Both the position numbers and the translations under genes were made by a program. Shown here one piece after another: positions 18,567 to 28,206 of a stretch of 64,000 nucleotides of DNA. Numbering within the stretch: the first letter of the stretch is position 1; each line of letters begins with the position of its first letter. A model generated the notes under the pieces. That model made no database searches. It had not been told where the DNA came from and saw only the letters and a program-made list of their open reading frames with translations. The stretch covers positions 930,001 through 994,000 of the forward strand of contig NZ_DF968183.1 in NCBI RefSeq assembly GCF_001192835.1, in the 5' to 3' direction. Source of the stretch: Lentimicrobium saccharophilum (GTDB lineage: Bacteria; Bacteroidota; Bacteroidia; Bacteroidales; Lentimicrobiaceae).

Positions 18567-19265
18567 TTACATCTGTCCTTCATCCGCAAAGCTATAATAT
18601 TTTTCGTCGCCGATAATAAGATGATCAAGCACGGGAAGATCGAGCAGCTGCCCGGCTTCTTTCATTTTGCGGGTTAGCCTGATGTCGGCATCGCTGGGCC
18701 TGAGGTTGCCCGAGGGATGGTTGTGGCATAAAATAATGTAAGCCGCATTCTGTTCAAGCGCCATTTTAAATATCTTTTTCGGGTCGGCCACTGTCCCTGC
18801 CTGCCCGCCTTCGCTTACCGACATCACGGATATTTTACGGTTGGCCCGGTTGAGAAAGAGCACCCAGAACTCCTCATAAAGGCTGTCGGCAAGATTCGGA
18901 TAGAATATCTCAAACGCATCCCGGCTGGAAGATATGGTCTTTTTCACCGGAATTTCTGCTGCCCGCCGCCGCATGCCAAGCTCAAGGGCAGCGATGATAC
19001 TTAACGCCTTTGCTTCGCCTATCCCGTTGTGCCTGGTCAGTTCTTCCGCTGACAGCCTGCTAAGTCCGATAAGATTGTTATCAACCTGCTGGAGCAGATC
19101 GCGCCCGAGCTCGACGGCAGAGCGGGTTTTTGTACCAGATCGCAGAAGGATGGCCAACAGTTCGGCATCGCTCAACGCTTCTTTTCCTTTACTGATAAGT
19201 TTTTCGCGGGGTTTATCATCTTCAGCCCAGTATTTGATGGGAACCCTGACCTTATTATCATCCAT
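18567..19265 (-). CDS. radC: RadC family protein (JAB/MPN domain)
   Basis: The 232-aa protein has a UPF0758 N-terminal helix-hairpin-helix region (NGIGEAKAL, about 80-87) and a C-terminal JAMM metal site. The site comprises H181, H183, S191 and D194 within HNHPSGNLRPSDADI. Despite the historical name its role in repair is unproven. It is downstream of rpsT beyond a terminator and 63 bp upstream of the epimerase gene. Confidence 0.93.
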   Translation of the reverse strand: MDDNKVRVPIKYWAEDDKPREKLISKGKEALSDAELLAILLRSGTKTRSAVELGRDLLQQVDNNLIGLSRLSAEELTRHNGIGEAKALSIIAALELGMRRRAAEIPVKKTISSSRDAFEIFYPNLADSLYEEFWVLFLNRANRKISVMSVSEGGQAGTVADPKKIFKMALEQNAAYIILCHNHPSGNLRPSDADIRLTRKMKEAGQLLDLPVLDHLIIGDEKYYSFADEGQM

Positions 19266-19343
19266 ATCTTCTGAATTACATTAAAATAGCTATACATGAA
19301 ATATAATTCCATAAAGATAATAAATATCAAAACATCATAATAC

Positions 19344-19373
19344 AAAAAAGCCCCCGCACTCACGTACGGGGGC
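19344..19373 (-). terminator. Rho-independent terminator after rpsT
   Basis: The stem AGCCCCCGTACG / CGGGGGCT with a small loop is followed on the minus strand by six T residues, 21 bp after the rpsT stop. Confidence 0.9.
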
Positions 19374-19393
19374 TGTGTGTTAATCTCTGGTAG

Positions 19394-19648
19394 TTATGCC
19401 ATTTTATTCACCAGGCGGGTAAGTTTCGACTTAAGGTTACCGGCCTTGTTTTTATGGATAATGGTTTTCTTGGCAAGTTTATCTATCATGGAGATAAGTC
19501 CCGGGAGTTTTTCCGAGGCTTCGGCTTTATTATCGAGCGCCCTGAACTTACGAACGGCATTGCGCATGGTCTTTGCATAATACCTGTTACGGATACGACG
19601 GGTTTCGTTAGCCCTGATTCTTTTGAGTGACGATTTGTGATTTGCCAT
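19394..19648 (-). CDS. rpsT: 30S ribosomal protein bS20
   Basis: The 84-aa basic protein starts [18 protein letters not shown] and contains the conserved KPGLIS-like and [19 protein letters not shown] parts of bS20. Its ATG is 19 nt after the 3' end of tRNA-Glu on the same strand. No promoter is seen between them, so both are probably cut from one transcript. Confidence 0.97.
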   Translation of the reverse strand: MANHKSSLKRIRANETRRIRNRYYAKTMRNAVRKFRALDNKAEASEKLPGLISMIDKLAKKTIIHKNKAGNLKSKLTRLVNKMA

Positions 19649-19667
19649 TTTGTTAATGCTATGTTAG

Positions 19668-19739
19668 CAGTCCGTAGGGGAATCGAACCCCTGTTACCAG
19701 GATGAAAACCTGGCGTCCTAACCCCTAGACGAACGGACC
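19668..19739 (-). tRNA. tRNA-Glu (anticodon UUC)
   Basis: The minus strand folds into a 72-nt cloverleaf with acceptor GGTCCGT / ACGGACT, the anticodon loop TTTTCAT giving UUC, and T-arm AGGGG-TTCGAAT-CCCCT. CCA is not encoded. The first acceptor pair is G-U. Confidence 0.95.
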
Positions 19740-19762
19740 GTTAGGTATTTCCTTAGGGACTG

Positions 19763-19792
19763 CAAATGTACAACTAATTTTGAAACCTCCAA
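19763..19792 (-). promoter_or_regulatory. Promoter of the tRNA-Glu / rpsT unit
   Basis: On the minus strand, TTG (19790-19792) and TACATTTG (19763-19770) are 19 bp apart, a full match to the Bacteroidota -33/-7 consensus. Transcription would start about 15-20 nt before the tRNA. Confidence 0.65.
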
Positions 19793-19896
19793 ACAGTGAA
19801 TTATTTTTTTTGAACTTTTTTTTGATGCCAATCCCGGGTAGATTTTTAATTAATTCGCATATTACTATTTATCAGCTATTTACATGAACAAGGCGC

Positions 19897-20592
19897 TTAT
19901 TGTTTAAATTCCTCATGGTCGGCCTGGAACCGGAAGCCCAGCCTTTTTCCGGTCCTGAGTTTCATGTTTTCGAGGGAAGCCTGCATTTCGAACACGGTAA
20001 CTTCCTTCACCTGGTCGTATGGAGGGGTGAGCAGGTCGAAGTTAATGGTATACAGAACAGATGATTCTACAATCTGCCGGGCCGACTCTTTTGTCATTAC
20101 CGACGAGGAAAAATTATTGAAGAGCATGCCGATTTCCCTTTTCCCTTCGATAAAATAATGATTATCCTTATTAACAAAAACCCGGCCTATCATATACCCA
20201 AGGTCATTGATGCGGTTATAGCGGAATGAATCGGCAAGAAAATTGTAAATGTTGATGACCCCGCAATAGGAACGTTGCTTGTCATCATGAATATAAGTGG
20301 TTTTCATCACTTCATGCATACGCGAAAACTCAAAAATATTGGTATGCATCATAAAAATAAGTACATCACCCCCAAACCGCAGTTCAAGTTCAAACTCTCC
20401 CCTGTCACGGTATTCAAAGGGAATGGACTGCTGATTGCCATTATATTTTTGCTGATAATCGGCTACCATTTCAAGAATCACGTTCTTGAAAAGCCGGAAA
20501 GTACTATGGGTAATCTGGTAAACATCCTGTTTAAGCTGAGATTTCCGGCGCAGGACTTCAAACAGACTATTGTCAGGCTGATTTGCTTCCAT
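19897..20592 (-). CDS. Conserved-looking protein of unknown function
   Basis: The 231-aa protein from ATG 20592 (upstream TTG at 20682 is less likely) is soluble, with no signal peptide or membrane helix. It begins MEANQPDNSLFEVLRRKS and looks mixed alpha/beta, with DRGEFELELRFGGDVLIF near the middle and many aromatic residues. I do not recognise the family. It lies upstream of tRNA-Glu and downstream of the FAD oxidoreductase, with no operon link that shows its role. Confidence 0.65.
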   Translation of the reverse strand: MEANQPDNSLFEVLRRKSQLKQDVYQITHSTFRLFKNVILEMVADYQQKYNGNQQSIPFEYRDRGEFELELRFGGDVLIFMMHTNIFEFSRMHEVMKTTYIHDDKQRSYCGVINIYNFLADSFRYNRINDLGYMIGRVFVNKDNHYFIEGKREIGMLFNNFSSSVMTKESARQIVESSVLYTINFDLLTPPYDQVKEVTVFEMQASLENMKLRTGKRLGFRFQADHEEFKQ

Positions 20593-20722
20593 GGTTGCTG
20601 ATTCGTTAAGGGACTGAATGAATTGTTCGACTTGCCATGCAAACCTACCGAATATTATCTGAAACACCAACGGAAGGATCAAAAATCATGACGGGAATGC
20701 ATAATTCAGGAAAAGAGTGTAA

Positions 20723-22279
20723 TCAGCGCAGACTTCCGGCCACCGCCATTGCCACTTTCTGCCCGTCCATGGCCGATGAGACAATCCCGCCGGCATACCC
20801 GGCCCCTTCGCCGCAGGGATACAACCCTGATAACTGAGGATGTGTAAGTGTGACTTCATCGCGCGGGATGCGAACCGGAGATGAAGTTCGCGATTCCACG
20901 GCAATCAGAATCGCTTCCTCTGTTAAGAAACCTTTCATCTTATTATCGAAGTCACGGAATGCCTGTTTCAGCCGGCCGGAGATGAACGGAGGAAGGATTT
21001 CATTCAGCGGGAAGCTTTGCAACCCGGGATGATAAGAGCAATCGGGCAGGCTTCCTGAAGCTACATCATTTATAAAGTCTGTCATACGCTGGGCAGGCGC
21101 TTTCAACGTTCCACCGGCAGCTTCCCATGCTTTGCGTTCAATTTCCTGTTGCAACCTCAGGGCTGCAAACGGCCCTTCAGGACTATATGCCTGCCAGTCG
21201 GAAGGCTCAACAGCCACAGCGATTCCCGAATTGGCAAACGGCGAGTTCCGCCTGGAATTGGACATCCCATTGACGACCACTTCACCGGCACCTGTTGCCG
21301 CAGGCACAATAATACCGCCGGGGCACATACAGAAAGAGAAAACGCCCCTGCCCTCAACCTGGGTAACAAGGCTATACGCTGCCGCCGGGATATGAGGACC
21401 GCGGTCAGGGATCCGGTATTGGATGGTGTCTATCAGCGCCTGAGGGTGTTCAATCCTGATCCCCAGCGCAAAGGGCTTGGCTTCGATCGTGAGGCCCTGG
21501 TTGTGCAGCATTTCATACACATCGCGGGCGGAATGCCCCGTGGCAAGGATTACAGCCCTTGAAAGGAACTCCCTGCCATGCTGGTCAGTCACCCCACGGA
21601 TCTTTCCTTTATGAGTAATCAGCCCTGTAACCCGGCAGTTAAAATAAAACTCTCCACCCGACTCAAGAATGGTCCTTCTGATGGCGGAAATGATACCCGG
21701 CAGCTTGTCCGTGCCGATGTGCGGGTGTGCATCGATCAGAATATCCTCCGGCGCACCGTGTTCAACCAATATTCTGAGCACGGATGAGACATCTCCCCGC
21801 TTGGTGGAACGCGTATAGAGCTTACCGTCGGAATAGGTACCTGCCCCACCCTCTCCGAAACAATAATTAGAATCCGGATTCAGCTTTTCTCCGCGGTTCA
21901 GTACCGAGATATCAAATTTCCGGGCTTTAACATCTTTCCCTCTCTCCAGAATCACAGGCTTATATCCTTGTTCGATCAGCGTTAATGCTGCATAAAGCCC
22001 GGCTGGTCCTGCACCGGCGATGATTACGGGGGGGCGGGTTGATACACCGGGATAGGACTTCCGGACGATCTTTTCCTCAAAAGGCAGATGCTCACCAATA
22101 AATACCTCGGCCTTAAGCCTGAAAACAATTTTCTGACGCGCGTCCAACGAGCGCTTGAGGGGCCGGATATGATAAATCCGCCCTTGCGGTACACCCAGCA
22201 ATGAAGCGGCAATATGCTTCCAGCGCGCAGGATCTCCTGCTTCGGCCGGATTCAGCTTCATCTCAAGGATTTTTCTCAT
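20723..22279 (-). CDS. FAD-dependent oxidoreductase (COG2509 type)
   Basis: The 518-aa protein has a ~75-residue N-terminal extension. It is followed by an FAD-binding Rossmann motif G89-A-G-P-A-G94 within VIIAGAGPAGLYAALTL and the ER residue pair LERG. The stretches NYCFGEGGAGTYSDGKLYTR and VFSFCMCPGGIIVPA mark the COG2509 group of uncharacterised FAD dehydrogenases. The end LYPCGEGAGYAGGIVSSAMDG is the second FAD-contact motif. Substrate is unknown. M7 is a possible alternative start. Confidence 0.88.
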   Translation of the reverse strand: MRKILEMKLNPAEAGDPARWKHIAASLLGVPQGRIYHIRPLKRSLDARQKIVFRLKAEVFIGEHLPFEEKIVRKSYPGVSTRPPVIIAGAGPAGLYAALTLIEQGYKPVILERGKDVKARKFDISVLNRGEKLNPDSNYCFGEGGAGTYSDGKLYTRSTKRGDVSSVLRILVEHGAPEDILIDAHPHIGTDKLPGIISAIRRTILESGGEFYFNCRVTGLITHKGKIRGVTDQHGREFLSRAVILATGHSARDVYEMLHNQGLTIEAKPFALGIRIEHPQALIDTIQYRIPDRGPHIPAAAYSLVTQVEGRGVFSFCMCPGGIIVPAATGAGEVVVNGMSNSRRNSPFANSGIAVAVEPSDWQAYSPEGPFAALRLQQEIERKAWEAAGGTLKAPAQRMTDFINDVASGSLPDCSYHPGLQSFPLNEILPPFISGRLKQAFRDFDNKMKGFLTEEAILIAVESRTSSPVRIPRDEVTLTHPQLSGLYPCGEGAGYAGGIVSSAMDGQKVAMAVAGSLR

Positions 22280-22363
22280 GGAAATTATAATATCTGGCTG
22301 ATCGGAAATAATGGAATCAAAGCCTGAACAGGCAAGTAAAAAATCAGAACAACCTTCAGCGAA

Positions 22364-23134
22364 TTACTCAAAAGTGAATGAAAGCAGGAACAGTTTGGAG
22401 TTCAGACGGTCAACTGCACCAGTGTAGATATTTCCTTCGCGCTTCAGAATGTCGCTCAAACCGTACGACATCTTCAGTTCGATGCCGAACTTAAAAAAAG
22501 TGGTGTAAAAATCGAATCCGGCGCCCAATTCGCCGTAAAGATCGCTTCGGTTCAAGGCTACATAAATGTTATTATTCTCTTCCTTTTTCTTTGAGTCACT
22601 GGCAAGGTCAATGGCATATTTGGCGCCGGCCAGCCAGTAAGGCCGGACATTATTCAAGCGGCTGCCTTTATATTTGATGTGAAGAGGAAATTCAACAAAG
22701 GTTGATTGCATTTTTTTATTGACCAGTATCTGATCTCTTTCTCCTTCGAAATTGGTGATGATTGAATATTCAAGGTCGCGTTCGCCAAAGGAAAGTGAAG
22801 GGACAAAACGCAGATCGAAAGACTCCGCCAGTCTCAGGTTCGAAACGATGCCGATGGTAAACCCGAAGGCAGGCTTATGTTCAAGCCCCAGTAACCTGGC
22901 AGAATCTGAATACAGATCGGGTGTCTGGAGTGATGAATAGGTAACATTCTGGAATCCGGGTGTTGTTCTGATGGAAAACAACATCTGGTTCATGCCCAGA
23001 ATAAACCCAAAATGATAAGGGGCCAGGTCATAAGCGGGCAGATTGCGCACCTTCAGCCGCTGGGCGTGTACCCCCGGACTCATCAGGGCAATCAATACAA
23101 TGGCAAAGATTATGGTAATGGCTTTTCTACGCAC
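22364..23134 (-). CDS. porT: T9SS outer-membrane protein PorT (SprT)
   Basis: The 256-aa protein has a Sec signal ending HAQ and a beta-barrel body. It contains PAYDLAPYHFGFILGMNQM, LRFVPSLSFGERDLEY and FVEFPLHIKYKGSRLNN, and ends in a typical outer-membrane F residue (LSFTFE). This matches PorT/SprT, an outer-membrane component required for type IX secretion and gliding. The start is GTG at 23134, as no suitable ATG precedes the signal peptide. Confidence 0.85.
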   Translation of the reverse strand: MRRKAITIIFAIVLIALMSPGVHAQRLKVRNLPAYDLAPYHFGFILGMNQMLFSIRTTPGFQNVTYSSLQTPDLYSDSARLLGLEHKPAFGFTIGIVSNLRLAESFDLRFVPSLSFGERDLEYSIITNFEGERDQILVNKKMQSTFVEFPLHIKYKGSRLNNVRPYWLAGAKYAIDLASDSKKKEENNNIYVALNRSDLYGELGAGFDFYTTFFKFGIELKMSYGLSDILKREGNIYTGAVDRLNSKLFLLSFTFE

Positions 23135-23206
23135 AGTTCAATTTTTTGTTCATAACGTTTTCAGGCTGACTTTATTTTATCACTGTCATCGCGCAACCAA
23201 AGCGGT

Positions 23207-24241
23207 TCAGCCGGTTTTCTTTCCGGAATCTGCCAGTAATTCCAATGCCTCTGTCATCAGCCGCTGTCTGTTCACAGGCACAACACCAACAAACTCGCAT
23301 ACCAGGCCTCCGGCCAGATTTGAAAGCGCCGCTGTGAGCCACGAAGACGCCCCGAGTGCACGACACAGTGAGGCAACGCTGATTACCGTATCTCCGGCAC
23401 CCGAAACATCGGCGATATTGCGAAGGTGCGCAGGAACCAATACCTCATTGGTTTTCCCGTCAGCCTTTTCATTCATATATACCCCGGCCTCCGATAAAGT
23501 AACCATTACCGAACGGATGGACTGGCTCTCCTGCAAATGGGAAACTGCAGAACGAATGGATTCAATATCTCCGGAATCAATGTCAATTTTAAGTCCTTCA
23601 CGCAGTTCCTTGAGATTTGGTTTGAACAGATCAACCCCCCGGTAAGCGTCAAAATGTTTTTTCTTGGGATCAACCACTACCGGAACTCCCTTTGAATTTG
23701 CCAGTTTAATGACATCTTCTATCAGTCTTCTTGTCAGCACTCCTTTGTCATAATCCTGAAATATCACTACAGAAACGGGCAATCGCTGCATCAGTTCCCT
23801 GATTTTATCAAACAGTCTTTCAACTTCCCGATCATTCAGATCCGTGTCCATTTCTTCGTCCACCCTGAGCATCTGCACTTTATTGCCAATAATTCTGAAT
23901 TTTGTGGTAGTGATTCTTGAATCGCTCTGCAGAATGCCTTCTCCCGAAATTCCGTCATCCTTCAGCAACTGCATAAACTCCTGTCCACGCTGATCTTCCC
24001 CGATAACCGAGCAAAGCACCGGTACCGCGCCCAGGGCCCTGATGTTCAATGCCACATTGGCCGCGCCGCCCAGCAGGTTCTCGCGCTTGTTAAGCTGTAC
24101 CACGGGGACCGGAGCTTCGGGCGAAATCCGCTCCACCTTTCCCCGGAGATAAGCATCGATCATTACATCTCCCAGGATCAGTACATGCTTTCCTTCAAAA
24201 TCCCTGAAAAGCTTTTCTATGGTTAGTCGGTCGGTTTTCAT
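23207..24241 (-). CDS. D-glycero-beta-D-manno-heptose-7-phosphate kinase (HldE kinase domain type)
   Basis: The 344-aa PfkB/ribokinase-fold enzyme matches the RfaE/HldE domain I. Its motifs are LILGDVMIDAYLRGKVERISPEAPVPVV near the start, NLLGGAANVALN and the catalytic/anion-hole DVSGAGDTV near the C-terminus. It lacks the adenylyltransferase half found in enterobacterial HldE, as is usual for split HldA/HldC systems. It phosphorylates heptose-7-phosphate for ADP-heptose and LPS core synthesis. ATG 24241 is chosen because family members start shortly before this motif. Confidence 0.88.
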   Translation of the reverse strand: MKTDRLTIEKLFRDFEGKHVLILGDVMIDAYLRGKVERISPEAPVPVVQLNKRENLLGGAANVALNIRALGAVPVLCSVIGEDQRGQEFMQLLKDDGISGEGILQSDSRITTTKFRIIGNKVQMLRVDEEMDTDLNDREVERLFDKIRELMQRLPVSVVIFQDYDKGVLTRRLIEDVIKLANSKGVPVVVDPKKKHFDAYRGVDLFKPNLKELREGLKIDIDSGDIESIRSAVSHLQESQSIRSVMVTLSEAGVYMNEKADGKTNEVLVPAHLRNIADVSGAGDTVISVASLCRALGASSWLTAALSNLAGGLVCEFVGVVPVNRQRLMTEALELLADSGKKTG

Positions 24242-24342
24242 CGGTTTCCTGTTTATCCCGGTATTATCTGAAAAGGCTTGCAAAGATAAGTATTCAGAAC
24301 CAATTGGCGAAGCGGGCAAAAACAGCATCAGGAAATGTCCTG

Positions 24343-25791
24343 CTACTTTTCAAAAAACATTTCATTGAAATTGACCAGGTAAACTTCGGTGGTCGAGCGG
24401 GTCAGCGCGGTGTACAACCACCTGACAAAACCGGCGTCCACCATTTCTGCAGTCAGATAGCCATGGTCAATAAATACGGCATCCCACTGCCCGCCCTGGG
24501 TTTTATGGCAGGTAAGCGCATAGGCAAACTTGGCCTGAACGGCATTATAAAACTGACTGCTTTTCACCTTTTCAACCCTGGCTTTTTCAGATGTAATCTC
24601 AGTGTAATCAAGAAGAATTTCATCAAAGAGTTTCTGCATCTCCTCCTGGGGCATATTGGGCGTATTCGTGTTCATGGAGTCAAGCAGCAGTTTCACGTCA
24701 ATTACCTCTTCTTCAGGATAATCAACCAGCTTGATACTCACATCCGCGAACCTGTATCCGTACATTTCTCCGATATGTCTTATTCTGCGCACCTCCGCCA
24801 TATCGCCATTGGCTATAAACCCGGCTTTCGCTCCCGAAGGCAGCCAGAAATAATTATTCCGGGTTATCATAATGATATCGCCGGCCGAGAGTTCTGTTTC
24901 CCTGAAAAGCAGCCGTGCGCGCACCTCATTGTTAAAAAGGTTGGCGCGTTTGTTCGACCGTGTGATGATTGCCGTGTTTTCAACCCCAAACCTTGAGTAG
25001 CATGAATTGAGGGCATCTTCGAAGGAAGCGCCGTCAATCATCCGGATATCTTCAAACCCCCGGAGGTGAAAAAACGGCAATTCCGGTTTCTCAGGGGTTA
25101 ATTGCCGCCTCAGACGGGTGGCATTGGTAAGTATTCCGCTTTCCAGCGATTGACGCACGACTTCATGCAACTCATAAACAACAGTATCCAGGTGGTACTG
25201 ATTATTCAGAATATCCTCATCCAATGCCGGGCTTTCTTCATTGCCGACAGGAGGTAACTGCGCCCGGTCGCCGATCAGGATAAGTCGGCATCCCTCACTG
25301 CTGTATACATAAGTAATCAGGTCGTCGAGCAGGTCGCGGTGGCCATAGATGCCGGATTCCCCGGCTCCCCCCGGTCCGGGAATCATCGAAGCCTCATCTA
25401 CAATAAAAAGCGAATATTTATGGGGATTGGCCGAAAGTTCCATCCTCAGTTTGCCATCCTCCGCAGAAATGGCTTTATAAATCTTCCGGTGAATTGTCAA
25501 CGCCTGCTTTCTTGAGTAAGAAGCCAGCACCTTGGCGGCCCTTCCGGTGGGGGCCAGCAATACGGATTGCAATCCGGCAAGGGGGAGTATCCTCACCAGC
25601 GCGCTCACCAGTGAAGTTTTACCGGTACCGGCGTAACCGCGAAGCAGAAAAGCGGGCTGCCGGTGAGGTTTTTGCGGCTCAGTGATAAAGGTACTCAGTA
25701 ACTGAACCAGCGTTTTCTGACCTTCCGTAGGCTCGTGCCCCAGTTCATTCAATATATTGCCGGCCATCAGCCGTGTATCCAATTCAATCAT
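24343..25791 (-). CDS. RecD-like superfamily 1 helicase
   Basis: The 482-aa ATPase shows Walker A GYAGTGKTS (52-60), Walker B VDEASM, GDRAQLPPVG and a UvrD-C2-type end with YALTCHKTQGGQWDAVFID and LYTALTRST. It is a short RecD/Pif1-type helicase without the long N-terminal region of RecD2. This form is common in Bacteroidota as a stand-alone gene. It presumably acts 5'-3' on DNA in repair or replication. It is 15 bp after tamL and likely cotranscribed. Confidence 0.88.
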   Translation of the reverse strand: MIELDTRLMAGNILNELGHEPTEGQKTLVQLLSTFITEPQKPHRQPAFLLRGYAGTGKTSLVSALVRILPLAGLQSVLLAPTGRAAKVLASYSRKQALTIHRKIYKAISAEDGKLRMELSANPHKYSLFIVDEASMIPGPGGAGESGIYGHRDLLDDLITYVYSSEGCRLILIGDRAQLPPVGNEESPALDEDILNNQYHLDTVVYELHEVVRQSLESGILTNATRLRRQLTPEKPELPFFHLRGFEDIRMIDGASFEDALNSCYSRFGVENTAIITRSNKRANLFNNEVRARLLFRETELSAGDIIMITRNNYFWLPSGAKAGFIANGDMAEVRRIRHIGEMYGYRFADVSIKLVDYPEEEVIDVKLLLDSMNTNTPNMPQEEMQKLFDEILLDYTEITSEKARVEKVKSSQFYNAVQAKFAYALTCHKTQGGQWDAVFIDHGYLTAEMVDAGFVRWLYTALTRSTTEVYLVNFNEMFFEK

Positions 25792-25806
25792 GTTGTTTTT
25801 TCCGTA

Positions 25807-28182
25807 TCAGAAAGGATAACCAATTCCAAAATTCCAGGTAATATCGCGCAACTGAAATTTTGATATGCTGAACCACCGGCTATCTGTTAATTTTCCGGGG
25901 TCATAAACCGGCAATCCCCCGTCAATCCTGAAGATAAAAAAGCTGAAATCGAACCGGAGACCCAATCCTGTATCCAATGCCAAGGAAGCAGGTAATTTTT
26001 TCAAATCCAGCTTTCCCCCGGGAAAGTCTTCATTCTCCCTGAGCAGCCAGATATTTCCGGCATCAACAAATAATGCGCCATTCAGAAAGCTATACATTGG
26101 AAAACGGTATTCCAGGTTCGCTTCAAGCCAGATATCACCAACACGTTCAAACCCGGATTTTACAGGGGTATAGTACTCACCCGGGCCCACAGACCTGATT
26201 GGCCAACCGCGCAATCCATTGGCTCCTCCGGCAAAAAAGCCCTTTTCAAAAGGCAGTACGGATGAGTTTCCGTAAGGAACGCCCACCCCCAATGCCGCCC
26301 TGTATACCAGTTGCTGTTTTGCCGTCAAAGGCTTATAATAACGGAAGTCAAAATCTGTCCTTATATACTGGGCAAATCTGATCCTGAAAAGGGTAAAGTT
26401 CCCATCCTCATCTACGGGTGCATTTGCAATATTGCTGTAAAGATTAAGAAGATTCCCGGCAGATTCGAAATTAGCCCTGAAATAGAAATAATTTTTCTTA
26501 CTGGAAAGATTCTGATTATTAAAGATAAAGGAATACTTCAGGGCCATCACCAGGTGATCGGTGTATTGATTCAGGTACCGCGGATCTTTAAAATCCTTTA
26601 AAATGGCATTGAAAGTGCTGTCGCGAACAATGCTCACCGAACTCAGTTCAACAGGTGAAAAAAGATGCCGGGTGGTATTGCTGCTATACCAGTCATAGCC
26701 AAACGAAGCATAACTCACATACCTGGTATAATAACTTCGCTGCTGATAATTAAGACCAAGAGCAACAGTGGTTTTCGCCCTGTAATTCCGGTTGATTCCC
26801 TCTATCCGGAAAGGGCTGAGTAATGTTGGAAAATCCAGACCTGTTTCAACCCCAGCCTCAAGTGAATTAAAGATTCCTGCCCGGGTTTCAATTCCCAGCC
26901 CGAGGTCCGGTTCAACCTCGAAAGCGCCACGCAACTTTAACCTGAATGTTTCCGCCCCTCTGAAAATATTCCTGTTGCGGTAATTCAAACTGCCTCCCAA
27001 CCCAACAAATCCTCCTGCATTGGTGGCCTCTACTTCAGGATTAATCATATTCACCGGACTTCGTACCATTCGGATATCACAGTCGAGCAGCGAAATGCCC
27101 TCAGGTTGCAGTTCAGGCGCAATTTCGGCAGGATTCAGGTTCACGGACACAAATCTGCTTAAACCCAGGTTCTGAAGGCGATTATAGGTGAGATTAATTT
27201 TTTGCTGGTTAAAAGGGGTTCCGGGTTGAATAAATACTGCCCTTGATAATGCTGCAGGCCGTATACGCAACCTGTTTTTGTATATCAGGTAAAAATCGGG
27301 ATTTGGCTGAAGCAGCGTATCGTGATTTTTCCTGTATGCAAGAGTATCATTTGTCGGTAAAGAATCGCCAACCATTTCAGCAAAGTTGGTATTCACAAAA
27401 ATATTGCTGATAAAATAACGCTGGTGGGGACGGAATGAAGCTGAATCCATCAGACCGGAAGGTTTTGTCCTGACATTCTCAATCCTGACTTTGATGTCAG
27501 CTTTACACTTTTCTCTTGTCGTATCTACTTCAAAAAAAATATATTCCCGTGAAAAAGCATAGTAGCCGGCATCTTTCAGTACCCGGGTGATGCGTTCGCG
27601 TTCATCCCGAATCAGATAAGCATCGTACTGCTTTCCTGAAGTAATCAGCGAAGCCGTTCCTTCTGTATTAAGGAAATAACGAAGGCTGTCGTCCGGAATA
27701 TCAAAAACCACTTGTCCGAAAATAAACGGATCTTTGGTTTTGGTCTGATAATTTACAAAAGCCCTGGCCCCCCTGAATTCTATCCTGCGCTGCACTTCTG
27801 CGCCAAAGTAGCCTTTGTTGTTAAGATAGACCCTCATAGGGATGAGGGAGTTGTCAATCAATGCAGAATCGAGCAATACGGGAGCTCTTCCAAGGTTATT
27901 CCGCATCCACCGCTTGAATTTCCGGTCTTTTCCACCTGAATTCAAATCATAAACCAATACCCCGGGCCTGAATAAACCCAGAAATTTCCGGTTGGGCTTT
28001 GGCTGAGCGAAGTTAAGAAGGTCGTATGTGTCGATACCCGGCCTGTCCGCCTTAACACTGTGCCCGGCCATAAGATAACCACCCCTTTTCTGAACCTTCC
28101 TGGCAGGACTGCAGGAAGCAAACAGCAGCAATAATGCCGTATAAAATGTTAAGCGAAGAATTAAGGTCGAATTACGAAGCAT
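25807..28182 (-). CDS. tamL: TamL-type Omp85 (BamA/TamA family) outer-membrane lipoprotein
   Basis: The 791-aa protein has a lipoprotein signal with lipobox FASC, POTRA-like repeats (about 110-370), and a C-terminal Omp85 barrel. The barrel contains FFAGGANGLRGWPIRSVGPGEY (lid/loop-6 region with RGW) and ends in GIGYPF. The lipidated N-terminus marks it as TamL, the Bacteroidota version of TamA that helps insert outer-membrane proteins. ATG 28182 is chosen over 28197 because a -7 element lies just upstream of the latter. Confidence 0.88.
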   Translation of the reverse strand: MLRNSTLILRLTFYTALLLLFASCSPARKVQKRGGYLMAGHSVKADRPGIDTYDLLNFAQPKPNRKFLGLFRPGVLVYDLNSGGKDRKFKRWMRNNLGRAPVLLDSALIDNSLIPMRVYLNNKGYFGAEVQRRIEFRGARAFVNYQTKTKDPFIFGQVVFDIPDDSLRYFLNTEGTASLITSGKQYDAYLIRDERERITRVLKDAGYYAFSREYIFFEVDTTREKCKADIKVRIENVRTKPSGLMDSASFRPHQRYFISNIFVNTNFAEMVGDSLPTNDTLAYRKNHDTLLQPNPDFYLIYKNRLRIRPAALSRAVFIQPGTPFNQQKINLTYNRLQNLGLSRFVSVNLNPAEIAPELQPEGISLLDCDIRMVRSPVNMINPEVEATNAGGFVGLGGSLNYRNRNIFRGAETFRLKLRGAFEVEPDLGLGIETRAGIFNSLEAGVETGLDFPTLLSPFRIEGINRNYRAKTTVALGLNYQQRSYYTRYVSYASFGYDWYSSNTTRHLFSPVELSSVSIVRDSTFNAILKDFKDPRYLNQYTDHLVMALKYSFIFNNQNLSSKKNYFYFRANFESAGNLLNLYSNIANAPVDEDGNFTLFRIRFAQYIRTDFDFRYYKPLTAKQQLVYRAALGVGVPYGNSSVLPFEKGFFAGGANGLRGWPIRSVGPGEYYTPVKSGFERVGDIWLEANLEYRFPMYSFLNGALFVDAGNIWLLRENEDFPGGKLDLKKLPASLALDTGLGLRFDFSFFIFRIDGGLPVYDPGKLTDSRWFSISKFQLRDITWNFGIGYPF

Positions 28183-28198
28183 GGTTAAGTTCTGCATG

Positions 28199-28206
28199 CA
28201 AATTTA
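28199..28206 (-). promoter_or_regulatory. Candidate -7 element for tamL
   Basis: On the minus strand TAAATTTG matches TAnnTTTG, 17 bp before ATG 28182. No TTG is found at -33 spacing. Confidence 0.35.
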
